Assembly: GCA_948505485.1 (NCBI GenBank) | Contig: CAOPQH010000002.1 | Location: 1-33,103, forward strand | Length of the DNA: 33,103 bases | Direction of reading: 5' to 3' | Source of the DNA: an uncultured Clostridia bacterium | GTDB taxonomy: Bacteria > Bacillota > Clostridia > TANB77 > CAG-508 | In this document: piece by piece, positions 1-6,800 of the stretch | How the letters are laid out: every line of letters starts with the position of its first letter | Numbering within the stretch: position 1 is the first letter of the stretch | The notes under the pieces: model-generated | Database searches by the model: none | Told to the model about the DNA's origin: nothing | What the model saw: the letters and a program-made list of their open reading frames with translations, nothing else | Made by a program: the position numbers and the translations under genes

Positions 1-1036
1 TTTTTACAAATCCAATTTATGAATTTATCAATAATTTTGTGTAAATGGTTATTTTCTTTTTCTAAACCTTTAATTTTGCTTTTATATTTCCATTCTATAT
101 CAAATTCTTTTTCTTTATATTCCTTCTTAATTTGTTCTACTTCATTATGTAAATTTGCATTATCACTTATTATTTTATTTCTTTCTTTTTGGTAGTTTTC
201 TGCTTCTTCTATAACCTTTGTTTGTCTTGATAATTCCTTATGCAAATCCATATTATCTTGATATAAATTTTGGATTAAGTTATCTTTTGGTTTTATGATT
301 TCTTCTAAAATTTTTTCATCTCTTTTCTTTGATAATCTATTTATATTAATATCAGTAATGTCTGGAACATCTGGCAACTCTAATTTCATATTTTTTAAGA
401 TTTCTTTTGTCTGTTTAAAATTTGTTATCTTTTTGTATTCTTCAACAGAATAATGATGTCTATTAGTTTCTTCTTTTGGCAAACCTCTTTGCAAATCAAA
501 TCCATTTTGTATCATATACTTGTAAAAAGCATCTTGTAATTGTCTATAACTATCTTTTGCTTTCCAAAATTCACTACAAGCAAGTTTATCAATAGAATTT
601 CCTTTTTTATCAGTTGTATGAACTACTGGCAAAAAAATTAAGTGCATATGAGGTGTTTGTTCATCTCTATGCACTTTGGCAGATATTATATATTGTTCTC
701 CTAAATTTTTATATTCTACTACAAATTTATATGCAGTTTGAAAAAATCTTTTTGTTTCTCTCTCGCCTATTTTTTCAAAAAAATCATGATCTGATGTTAT
801 TATATATTCACAAGCTATATTACTTACAGTTTTTATTTGTCCTTTCAAATTATATTCTTTTCTTATTTTATCAAATTCTTTTTCGTAACTATATTGTGGT
901 GATTTTATTGAATAATTCAAATATGATTTTTCTTTATCTATATTATCATTTGAATAATTTTTATTTCTTCTTTCATTGTGTCTAAATATCCCTTTCAAAT
1001 TTTCTCTTTTGTATTTCTTATTATTGCATAGCTCAT
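1..1036 (-). pseudogene. MOBV (Pre/Mob) relaxase, frameshifted and cut by the window edge
   Basis: On the minus strand an ATG at 1036, preceded by GGAGG, starts MSYAIIRNTK, the usual N-terminus of Pre/Mob relaxases, but meets a TGA at codon 14. The rest of the family sequence continues without a stop in another frame, from KYKRENLKGIFRHNER (about 1016) to position 3: a SYLNYS segment, the metal-binding HUH motif HRDEQTPHMH (about 643-675), and then a long charged coiled coil that leaves the window. Proteins of this family nick the transfer origin of mobilizable plasmids and elements and stay bound to the 5' end. The two frames join if seven bases (ATACAAA, already present once) are restored at about 1010-1016. 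An in-frame GTG at 1067 exists, but has no ribosome binding site and would not give the family N-terminus. The break is either real decay, a slippage switch or an assembly error. Confidence 0.85.
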
Positions 1037-1044
1037 TTTTTACC

Positions 1045-1185
1045 TCCTTGCTCGTGCTAATAAACACGACTAAATTTTATATTTTTCTCCTTTTTTGAAT
1101 TGTGTTGTAACACAACTACAATACTTTTTTAACGCTATTCGCTAAAAGTATTTGTTGTGGCAGGGAAAATTTATTTTTCCCCACA
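1045..1185. other. Candidate transfer-origin region upstream of the relaxase
   Basis: MOBV transfer origins normally lie just upstream of the relaxase gene. Here the spacer holds three short dyads in a row: TCGTG/CACGA around an 8-nt loop (about 1052-1069), the near-perfect palindrome TTGTGTTGTAACACAA (1100-1115), and GGGAAAA/TTTTCCC (about 1163-1181). Any of these could be the relaxase recognition hairpin or a repressor site. I cannot match them to a specific nic consensus, so the assignment rests on position and dyad symmetry only. Confidence 0.35.
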
Positions 1186-1221
1186 CCCCTTTACCTAAAA
1201 AATATTTACATATTTTTTAGC

Positions 1222-1308
1222 TTTTAGTTAAAGTCACTGCATAAGACATCTGTAACAAGGATAGCTTGAACAGCTGTCTTAAATTGCTATTTGCAACTTT
1301 AACTAAAA
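1222..1308. repeat. Long nested inverted repeat (possible replication or transfer structure)
   Basis: A perfect 13-bp outer stem (TTTTAGTTAAAGT at 1222-1234 with ACTTTAACTAAAA at 1296-1308) encloses a second strong hairpin built from AAGACA/TGTCTT (1243-1248 with 1275-1280), one mismatch, CTGT/ACAG, and then CAAG/CTTG around a short loop. The element lies between the HTH/replication-type gene and the relaxase. Single-strand or double-strand replication origins and oriT structures of small Gram-positive replicons look like this, but nothing here identifies which it is. Confidence 0.5.
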
Positions 1309-1353
1309 AAAATCAGCTACATAAGTAGTTCATCTACTTGAGTTGCTGATTTT
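1309..1353 (-). terminator. Rho-independent terminator of the HTH gene
   Basis: Two bases beyond the stop codon of the HTH gene the minus strand folds as AAAATCAGC ... GCTGATTTT with an inner AAGTAG/CTACTT stem, followed by a run of eight T. It fits a factor-independent terminator. Confidence 0.75.
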
Positions 1354-1355
1354 AT

Positions 1356-1880
1356 TTATACAAATGCATCTGCATTTGCATATAATTTAGTAAAGTCAAA
1401 GTTTGTATAATCTCTTCCCTTATAGTTCGATTTCTTATTGCTATTCGAACTATTATTATATATCTTTTTATTTTTTATATTATTTATTATATCTTTGTCA
1501 TTCTTATCTATAGGGCATAGTTGTTTTTGACTATCTGAATAGTTACTTTCTTCAATACCCTCTTGAATTTTTTGACTATACCTATTGATGTTTTCGACTA
1601 TAGGTATAATTTGTCTTTGTTCTATTTCTTTACTATCTGTTTTGTATTTTAACTTAATATTTACATATCCTTTATCTTTTAGTGAACTTATAATTTTAGA
1701 TACTCTTTCGTGTGTTACTTTTACAATGTTTGCAATATATTTATTACTTGCAAAGCAACTTTTAGTTTCTTCACTTAAATACAGAATTATTGCAAGTATT
1801 ATTTTTTCTTTATCTGATAAATCTTCATTTAATAAGATTTCTGCTGAAATCCATAATCCTTTTAATTTTTGCATTTGCAA
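1356..1880 (-). CDS. Helix-turn-helix protein, plasmid-replication type
   Basis: This 174-residue protein has a winged-helix/HTH domain at about residues 15-75: a helix with SDKEKIILAIILYLS, then CFASNKYIANIVKVTHERVSKIISSL (given here only as a position guide, residues about 42-67) and a beta wing ending in KGYVNIKL. The layout resembles the HTH_36 and DnaD-N-like domains of replication-associated proteins on plasmids and phages. The C-terminal 80 residues are low-complexity, rich in N, K and S, with no domain I recognise. AAGGAGG lies seven bases before the ATG. It sits next to a relaxase remnant, which suggests replication or control of the mobile element. Exact function is not established from sequence. 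Confidence 0.6.
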   Translation of the reverse strand: MQMQKLKGLWISAEILLNEDLSDKEKIILAIILYLSEETKSCFASNKYIANIVKVTHERVSKIISSLKDKGYVNIKLKYKTDSKEIEQRQIIPIVENINRYSQKIQEGIEESNYSDSQKQLCPIDKNDKDIINNIKNKKIYNNSSNSNKKSNYKGRDYTNFDFTKLYANADAFV

Positions 1881-1964
1881 TCCTCCTTTCGTTTGGTTTT
1901 ATTCGCTCCACGTTCAATTTTGTGGCTTTTTAAATTGTTTTTAGTATAAGTTTAGGTCAAAAAA

Positions 1965-1998
1965 ATAAAGCCTTAAAATTTTACTTTTAAAGCTTTAT
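1965..1998 (-). terminator. Rho-independent terminator after the SpoIIID-like gene
   Basis: The minus strand reads ATAAAGC-TTTAAAAG ... TTTTAAG-GCTTTAT, a long AT-rich stem with one mismatch, followed directly by TTTTTTT. It lies ten bases beyond the stop of the SpoIIID-like frame. Confidence 0.75.
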
Positions 1999-2007
1999 TA
2001 AAATATT

Positions 2008-2268
2008 TTATTTAATTACCAATCCCAACTTCACAACAGGATTTCTTTCACTCAAGAAAACTCCTTTTATTTCAATACTTTCTGGAATCGCACAAGCATT
2101 GCTCACACCAACTTGTCCATTTTTCTTACCGTTCTTTAGTGTTACATCCGTGTGTACTGTACTTTTACTTATTCCGTACTTTTTTGCTGTTCCACGAACT
2201 GTATCTTTTGAATCTATTATATAATGTGCAAGTGTTACTGCACGTTCTTCTATTGATATTCCTTTCAT
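2008..2268 (-). pseudogene. SpoIIID-like HTH regulator with a non-matching C-terminus
   Basis: Residues 1-40 from the second ATG (2268; GGGGG nine bases upstream favours it over the ATG at 2283) match the DNA-binding half of SpoIIID, the mother-cell sporulation regulator: SIEERAVTLAHYIID, DTVRGTAKKYGISKSTVH, DVT. The family then continues with a basic ERL...DL..EV...L..NK.ERHIRGG tail, which binds DNA in the flanking minor groove. Here the frame instead encodes a glycine- and valine-rich tail ending VVKLGLVIK. Fragments of the expected tail appear in the other two frames (TKER then stop; RKMDK; QKVLK), so at least one indel is likely. A functional variant with a new C-terminus cannot be excluded. 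It lies inside the mobile-element region, so it is probably not the cell's only spoIIID. Confidence 0.5.
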
Positions 2269-2450
2269 AAAGAAAACCCCCATATGAATACTTTTGTTTA
2301 ATTGTATTCGTATAAGGGTTGTATTAGAACTATTTCATTTTTCACTTTTATTTTTATATTGTTAATTTTTTGCATACAATAAATTATTTAGCATATTTTA
2401 TTTTTTTTTAGTTAATACTACTAATATATTTAAGTCTAAGGAGGATTTTA

Positions 2451-2885
2451 ATGGAAAATCAGAATTTGAATGTTTTAGATGAAGTTAATAAAGGTGCTAC
2501 TATGGGAATGGATGCAATTTCTTATGTATCTGACAAAGCAAAAGATGGAAATTTTAAAGATGTTTTAGATATTGAATACAATAAATACAAAAAGATTTCT
2601 AATAGAGTCAACCAACTATATAGTAATTATAGCAATAAAGAACCTCATGAAACAAATGCTATGAATAAAATGATGACTTGGTATGGTATACAAATGAAAA
2701 CTATGACTGATGATACAACTTCTAAATTGTCTGAATTATTAATGCAAGGTACTAATATGGGAATTATTGAGGGTAGAAGATTAATTAATCAAAATAATCA
2801 ACTTGCACAAGATGTTGAATCTATCTTAAATGATTTTGTTACTATGCAAGAAGATAGTGTAGAGACTTTAAAAAAATATTTATAA
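2451..2885 (+). CDS. Hypothetical all-helical protein, the only plus-strand gene
   Basis: This 144-residue protein starts at an ATG with AAGGAGG eight bases upstream. I do not recognise the family with certainty. It has no signal peptide or membrane segment, is rich in M, N, D and K, and seems entirely helical: an N-terminal helix (about 5-35), a second with YNKYKKISNRVNQLYSNY, a third at about 65-95 with MNKMMTWYGIQMKTMTDD, and a fourth from about 100 with QGTNMGIIEGRRL. A four-helix bundle of ferritin-like kind is a guess from this pattern. It is convergent with the DnaB-like gene and shares a terminator with it. The spacer upstream (2284-2450) is AT-rich and holds a GAATAC/GTATTC dyad (about 2287-2310), but no clear promoter could be picked. 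Confidence 0.7.
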   Translation: MENQNLNVLDEVNKGATMGMDAISYVSDKAKDGNFKDVLDIEYNKYKKISNRVNQLYSNYSNKEPHETNAMNKMMTWYGIQMKTMTDDTTSKLSELLMQGTNMGIIEGRRLINQNNQLAQDVESILNDFVTMQEDSVETLKKYL

Positions 2886-2912
2886 AAGATGAAAAGTTAC
2901 TTTTCATCTTTT
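2884..2912. terminator. Bidirectional terminator between convergent genes
   Basis: A perfect 13-bp stem, AAAAGATGAAAAG and CTTTTCATCTTTT, surrounds the loop TTA. The A-rich and T-rich flanks let it work for the plus-strand gene ending at 2885 and the minus-strand gene ending at 2921. Confidence 0.85.
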
Positions 2913-2920
2913 ATAAATTC

Positions 2921-4684
2921 CTATTTTTGTTTTAGCCTTAAATATCCTAATTCATTCCATACGTTATACGCTAGGTTTAATCTAAATAATACTTTTGGTT
3001 TTGCTCCTGCTCTGTTTTTATCTACAACGCATGCATAATATCTTACATCTGGATCTTTGAATTTTTCTAAATCAAAAAATTTTGTGTCTACTTCTTCTAA
3101 AGAGTATTCATAATCCTCTAAATTATCCCTATGTATTTGTTTTATTAAGCATAATGTATCTAATACCTCTTTTACTGTTCTACTAACAGCTAAATCATTT
3201 ATAGTTAAGTTTATTGGTAATGTATCTGTCTCTGTCAATTGTAAAGTTGCTCCTATGAAAATATTAAAATTTTGTGCTATATTAGAAAGAATTGTTGCTG
3301 TTTTCTTTAATTCCTCTCCTATTCCTATATTAGCTGTATCTGTTTTCATTGTATCATAGAAAACATATTCTATTTTTTCCTTATAGTAATAATTCATTAT
3401 TATCTTTTTTAACTCATCATTTGTGTGATCTGTAATATTTGCAAAATAGATTGAATTATTGATTTCTTTGTTTAGCCAATCAGTTGCATTTGTTACTTGA
3501 TTAAATTCTGTTGAAATTTTTTTCAATCTTTTAACAAATTGTTCTTGTGTTTCTTTTTCTTCTTTTATTATAAATCCTTTTTCATCAACTTTAACATCTT
3601 TAGGATCATCTGGTCTGAATTTAAATTCTAATAATTCTCCTTCTGTTTTTGATATTTTCTGTCCATGTAAATCTTGAATTGCTGTATTGTTTAATATTGT
3701 AGTTATTAAACATAATCTCATTTTTTCTTCTGACATTTCATTAGAAATAATTAATACTTTCTTTTTATGTACAAATGCTACCTGGCTTGCTAAATCTATT
3801 GTAAATCTACTTTTACCTGCATTTGATGGCATTGCAAATGCCATAGTTTCTCCTTTTCTCATGCCTTTAAAGACACTTGTTAATATTGGAAATGGTAAGT
3901 CTAATCCGTTTGTTAGGCTATTATCTCCTTTTAATAAAAAACTTGTTAAATTTTCATTTAACACTGCTTTTTTAAATTTGCTTGTAGCGCATACTTGTTC
4001 TACAGCACTTTCTACTTCTTCAACTGTCATTTTATCATATAATTCATAATTTGTAATATCTTTAACTATGTCTTTTAATTCTTTTATTGGTATTCTTAAA
4101 TAACTTCTTCTTAATGCAAATAATTTTTTTAATTCTATATAGTTTTTTTCTGTATCTACAGGTTGATTTCTTACCATACTTTCAAGTTCTTTTTTTAGTT
4201 GATTGCTTTCTAGTGTGTCTTTTGCAAAATTAAAATTATTTTTTGCTATCTCTGGTGCATATGCTTGCCCCTCTGTAAATAAAATACTTTTATAAATATT
4301 TAAAAGTATTTCTTCCTCAAATGCAACTTCATCATGTAGAAAATAATACATAGATATAGCTTTAGGATTGTTTAATAACATTCCTATATAATTTCTTTCA
4401 AGTTCTTTATTTTTTAGTTCTTTTGGGTATATGCCATCTGTTTCTTCTTTTATTTCTATCTTTTTTACTTTTTCTTTTTTCGTGTTATTCTCTTTTTGAT
4501 TTATTTCTTCTTTTTTAGTATCTTTAGATTTATTTTTTCTAAGTTCTCTAATTTCTTCTAGCGCACTATCATAATCTTCTTGTTTTAATAATTCTCTTAT
4601 ATTATCTATTTTCTTTTTATTTTTTCCATTTCCTTGCATTATGTCTAAATAATTATATATTTTCTCTAATTCTTCTTCTCCCAT
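2921..4684 (-). CDS. DnaB-like replicative helicase-type ATPase
   Basis: 587 residues. Residues 1-85 are an unusual, highly charged K/E-rich extension; about 90-200 resemble the helical DnaB N-terminal domain (ERNYIGMLLNNPKAI); about 250-587 are the RecA-like hexameric helicase core. Visible motifs are the P-loop MPSNAGKSR (285-293, with M where DnaB usually has A and an extra-small SNAG turn), the catalytic-glutamate motif IISNEMSEEKMRL (312-324, DnaB SLEMS), Walker B VFYDTMK (441-447), a Q-type sensor ATLQLTETD, and near the end DKNRAGAKPKVLF, matching the DnaB finger hairpin. It should unwind or translocate on DNA. It differs enough from chromosomal DnaB to be an element- or phage-type helicase, consistent with the relaxase and HTH gene nearby. 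AAGGAGAG precedes the ATG by about six bases. Confidence 0.75.
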   Translation of the reverse strand: MGEEELEKIYNYLDIMQGNGKNKKKIDNIRELLKQEDYDSALEEIRELRKNKSKDTKKEEINQKENNTKKEKVKKIEIKEETDGIYPKELKNKELERNYIGMLLNNPKAISMYYFLHDEVAFEEEILLNIYKSILFTEGQAYAPEIAKNNFNFAKDTLESNQLKKELESMVRNQPVDTEKNYIELKKLFALRRSYLRIPIKELKDIVKDITNYELYDKMTVEEVESAVEQVCATSKFKKAVLNENLTSFLLKGDNSLTNGLDLPFPILTSVFKGMRKGETMAFAMPSNAGKSRFTIDLASQVAFVHKKKVLIISNEMSEEKMRLCLITTILNNTAIQDLHGQKISKTEGELLEFKFRPDDPKDVKVDEKGFIIKEEKETQEQFVKRLKKISTEFNQVTNATDWLNKEINNSIYFANITDHTNDELKKIIMNYYYKEKIEYVFYDTMKTDTANIGIGEELKKTATILSNIAQNFNIFIGATLQLTETDTLPINLTINDLAVSRTVKEVLDTLCLIKQIHRDNLEDYEYSLEEVDTKFFDLEKFKDPDVRYYACVVDKNRAGAKPKVLFRLNLAYNVWNELGYLRLKQK

Positions 4685-4752
4685 TTTTCTCTCCTTGTAT
4701 ATACTTTGGATTTAAAATTAAGCTTAAATTTAAAATTTATCACATACCTAAT

Positions 4753-4782
4753 ATTATCTTTTATATTTTATTTATATAACAA
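4753..4782 (-). promoter_or_regulatory. Possible sigma-A promoter of the DnaB-like gene
   Basis: The minus strand has TTGTTA (4782-4777) and GATAAT (4758-4753) separated by 18 bases, some 70 bases upstream of the start codon. The surrounding sequence is so AT-rich that chance matches are common. Confidence 0.35.
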
Positions 4783-4798
4783 CTTTTATTAAAAATCA

Positions 4799-4829
4799 AT
4801 ACCATATAATATATTTTATTATATGGTAT
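4799..4829 (-). terminator. Hairpin after dprA, probable terminator
   Basis: A 13-bp perfect stem (ATACCATATAATA with TATTATATGGTAT) lies 23 bases beyond the dprA stop. The minus strand continues TGATTTTTA, a short T-rich tract. The stem is AT-rich, so strength is uncertain. Confidence 0.55.
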
Positions 4830-4851
4830 CGTTTTTACTAAAAATCAAAAT

Positions 4852-5763
4852 CTATTCAATAAGTAAATTTTGAGTTTGAATCTCATTTCTATATTCTTTT
4901 AATATATCTGTGTATGATGTAATAACCTTTGCTCCTTGTTTTATTAATTCATTGGTTCCTTTTGAATTTTCAGAATTAATATTTCCTGGAACTACAAATA
5001 CATCTCTTCCTTGTTCTAAAGCAAAGTCTACTGTAATTAGCGTTCCACTTTTTTTCTTTGCTTCTACTACAATTACTGCATTACTCATTCCACTTATTAT
5101 TCTATTTCTTGCTGGAAAATTCATCTTTTCAGGTTTTACTCCTATAGGATATTCTGAAATTATACATCCATTTAATTCTAGTATTTTGTCCATAATCTTT
5201 TTATTTTCTTTTGGATATATTGTATCTAATCCATTACCTACAACTGCAATAGTTTTTCCTTTTGATAAAATTGCTCCTACATGTGAATAAGTATCAATTC
5301 CTTTTGCTAATCCACTTATTATATTTATATTTTCTTTAGATATATTATAAGAAAAATTTTGTGCAACCTTTTTACCATATTCACTACATTCTCTACATCC
5401 AATTATTGAAACTCCTATATTATTTAATATATCTTTATTTCCTTTATAATATAAAACTATAGGTGGATCATATATATTTTTTAATAGTTGAGGATATTCT
5501 TTATCTTCTATTGTAATAATTCCTATATTTTCTTTTATCATTTGTGACATATATAAATAAATATTATTTTTATAGCTTTTATTTAGTATTTCATTAACTG
5601 TTTTTTCTCCTATACCTTCAATTTTTAATAATTCTTTTTTGCTTAAATTCCAAATTGCTTTAGGGGTATTATATTTATTTAGCATCTTTTTTATTTTTAC
5701 ACTGCCTAAGTTTTTAATTAATGATAACCAAATCCAATATTTTTTGCTTTCTAAATCTATCAT
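4852..5763 (-). CDS. dprA: DNA-processing protein DprA
   Basis: 303 residues. DprA binds incoming single-stranded DNA and loads RecA; in non-competent anaerobes the role is less clear. An N-terminal helix-hairpin-helix/SAM-like part (about 1-65, with IEGIGEKTVNEIL) is followed by the Rossmann core: VSIIGCREC, then SGLAKGIDTYSHVGAI, VVGNGLDTIYPKENK, EYPIG, FPARNRIISGMS, VVVEAKKKSGTLIT-like and FVVPGNI. The ends are complete, but there is no C-terminal winged-helix domain, which many DprA proteins do carry. AAGAAAGAAGG precedes the ATG. topA, a frequent neighbour, is not present; the gene lies next to accessory DNA on both sides. Confidence 0.95.
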   Translation of the reverse strand: MIDLESKKYWIWLSLIKNLGSVKIKKMLNKYNTPKAIWNLSKKELLKIEGIGEKTVNEILNKSYKNNIYLYMSQMIKENIGIITIEDKEYPQLLKNIYDPPIVLYYKGNKDILNNIGVSIIGCRECSEYGKKVAQNFSYNISKENINIISGLAKGIDTYSHVGAILSKGKTIAVVGNGLDTIYPKENKKIMDKILELNGCIISEYPIGVKPEKMNFPARNRIISGMSNAVIVVEAKKKSGTLITVDFALEQGRDVFVVPGNINSENSKGTNELIKQGAKVITSYTDILKEYRNEIQTQNLLIE

Positions 5764-5782
5764 TAAACCTTCTTTCTTGCCC

Positions 5783-5881
5783 CTATTTAATTTTTAACTC
5801 AAAATCATTTACAATTTTATACTCCATATCTGTTGTATGTATCTTAAAATTATCATATTCGCAAACATAACATAAGGTTTT
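5783..5881 (-). pseudogene. Remnant of a coding tail resembling the small protein downstream of ligA
   Basis: An open stretch of 32 codons without a plausible start ends in DMEYKIVNDFELKIK. That resembles the C-terminus of the small protein encoded at 7710-7964 (DIEYKVANDWNVND). Upstream in the same direction the coding-like reading jumps frames and meets several stops. I read it as a decayed paralogue; the match is short and could be chance. Confidence 0.35.
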
Positions 5882-5886
5882 CTACT

Positions 5887-5994
5887 TTACCTTTATTTTC
5901 ACAAAGTAATTGCTGACTTATCCGCTTTACCCATTTTCATGGTATCAACTACATATACTATGTAATGACAATTTCTCAACACAAATACATTATA
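5887..5994 (-). other. Transcribed leader with three adjacent hairpins, upstream of dprA
   Basis: This covers most of the 348-base spacer between toxN and dprA. A TATAAT on the minus strand (5994-5989) without a clear -35 box is followed by three consecutive stems: TACATA/TATGTA with a 3-base loop (5964-5950), TACCAT/ATGG-TA capped by GAAA (5944-5928), and TTAC-TTT/AAA-GTAA with one bulge (5909-5887). I could not match it to a known riboswitch or small RNA. The rest of the spacer (5995-6111) is AT-rich with no gene I can support. Confidence 0.35.
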
Positions 5995-6111
5995 CTATAT
6001 ATTTTTTGAAAATGGAATATAAACATTCTTTTTTTATTTACTTATAGCTATATACTTTTTAATATTTTTTATACTCACTTCTGTTTATTTTTATAAAATT
6101 ATTAAAAATTT

Positions 6112-6603
6112 TTATTTATATTGTTGTAATTTTTCTTCTAACATTTTAAAATCACAACATCTATTAATTATTCTTTGTGGTAATTTTTTATTTATGACTC
6201 TATTGTATAAATTTTTAGCTCTATTTAGGATTATATTTGCATTTTTCTTTTCGTTACACCAATGTATTTGCTTATATAATAATGTTTTATATGTTTCATC
6301 TTGTTCATTTTCAACATCAATTTTTATACATTGCTCCATTGGAATTGGTATCATATTATTAAAGTTAATTGCTCCTAAACTTCCATTATCTATTTTTAAA
6401 AAGTCTATTGTGTTCTTCATTTTTAAGTGTTTCGGTTTAGGAGATGTGAATGGTGCAAAATATAATATTTCGTCTACTTTTAATACAATTCCTATAAATG
6501 GTCTTCTTGCTTTTTCATCATAGGATTTTGATATTCTTTTATCAAATTGGCTCATATATTTTACATATTCTTCTTTAACTATATAAAAATTTAATTTTTC
6601 CAT
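6112..6603 (-). CDS. toxN: ToxN/AbiQ-type endoribonuclease toxin (type III toxin-antitoxin)
   Basis: 163 residues, close to the usual 165-175. Toxins of this family cut RNA at A-rich sites, are held inactive in a closed complex with repeat-derived antitoxin RNA, and abort phage infection. Family landmarks are in order: NFYIVKEEYVKYMSQFD at the N-terminus, RPFIGIVLKV (34-43), FAPFTSPKPKH (49-59, containing the conserved Thr-Ser near positions 53-54 that is part of the active site in characterised ToxN), GAINFNNMIPIP (about 75-86), YKTLLYKQIHW, and a C-terminal helix LEEKL. AAGGAG lies seven bases before the ATG. It is directly downstream of a three-unit repeat and a short hairpin, the exact layout of toxIN loci. 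Whether it belongs to the ToxN, CptN or TenpN branch cannot be settled by eye; ToxN is the best reading. Confidence 0.9.
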   Translation of the reverse strand: MEKLNFYIVKEEYVKYMSQFDKRISKSYDEKARRPFIGIVLKVDEILYFAPFTSPKPKHLKMKNTIDFLKIDNGSLGAINFNNMIPIPMEQCIKIDVENEQDETYKTLLYKQIHWCNEKKNANIILNRAKNLYNRVINKKLPQRIINRCCDFKMLEEKLQQYK

Positions 6604-6624
6604 TTATTGCTCCTTAATAAATTA

Positions 6625-6644
6625 GGATACCATTTCTGGTATCC
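6625..6644 (-). terminator. Attenuating hairpin between antitoxin repeats and toxN
   Basis: GGATACCA and TGGTATCC form a perfect 8-bp stem with a GAAA tetraloop on the minus strand, followed by TAATTTATT rather than a pure T tract. In toxIN loci a leaky terminator here keeps antitoxin RNA in excess over toxin mRNA; position and weak T tract fit that. Confidence 0.8.
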
Positions 6645-6648
6645 CTAC

Positions 6649-6758
6649 TTTTTTCGTTCTTCACTTTATGGTAGAAGTTCACCGCTTTTTTCGTTCCCCA
6701 CTTTATGGTAGAGGCTCACCGCTTTTTTCGTTCCTCACTTATGGTAGAGGCTTACCAC
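6649..6758 (-). ncRNA. toxI: ToxI-like antitoxin RNA, three 36-37-nt repeats
   Basis: Three direct repeats start 37 bases apart (5' to 3' on the minus strand: 6758-6723, 6722-6686, 6685-6649; 36, 37 and 37 nt). Each unit begins G-Y-GGTR, has CYTC then TACCATAA, then GRRG, and ends AACGAAAAAA, an A-rich end suited to cutting by a ToxN nuclease. GGTR pairs with TACC, and CYTC pairs with GRRG; the interleaved order of these four segments is an H-type pseudoknot. The second stem changes but still pairs: CCTC/GAGG, CCTC/GGGG and CTTC/GAAG. The RNA should be cut by the toxin into units that bind and inhibit it. Not a CRISPR array, because there are no spacers. Confidence 0.9.
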
Positions 6759-6763
6759 TTTTT

Positions 6764-6786
6764 AAACAATAATCAAATTATTGTTT
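6764..6786. repeat. Perfect palindrome at the 5' end of the antitoxin transcript
   Basis: AAACAATAAT and ATTATTGTTT are separated by three bases. It lies between the promoter's predicted start point (about 6794) and the first repeat, so it would be a 5' hairpin of the precursor RNA or an operator. Confidence 0.6.
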
Positions 6787-6800
6787 CTTTTATTATATTC

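Noticed and set aside
1016..1067. Intact relaxase starting at the in-frame GTG at 1067
   Set aside because: It has no ribosome binding site and would give a non-family N-terminus (VFISTSKEVKN), while the true MSYAIIRN start is visible in the other frame.
2268..2312. Sporulation sigma-factor promoter (GAATA ... CATATG) for the SpoIIID-like gene
   Set aside because: The predicted start would lie at or inside the ribosome binding site, and the spacing is not convincing.
6649..6758. Possible CRISPR array
   Set aside because: The 36-37-base units follow one another with no spacers, fold as pseudoknots and precede a ToxN-type toxin.
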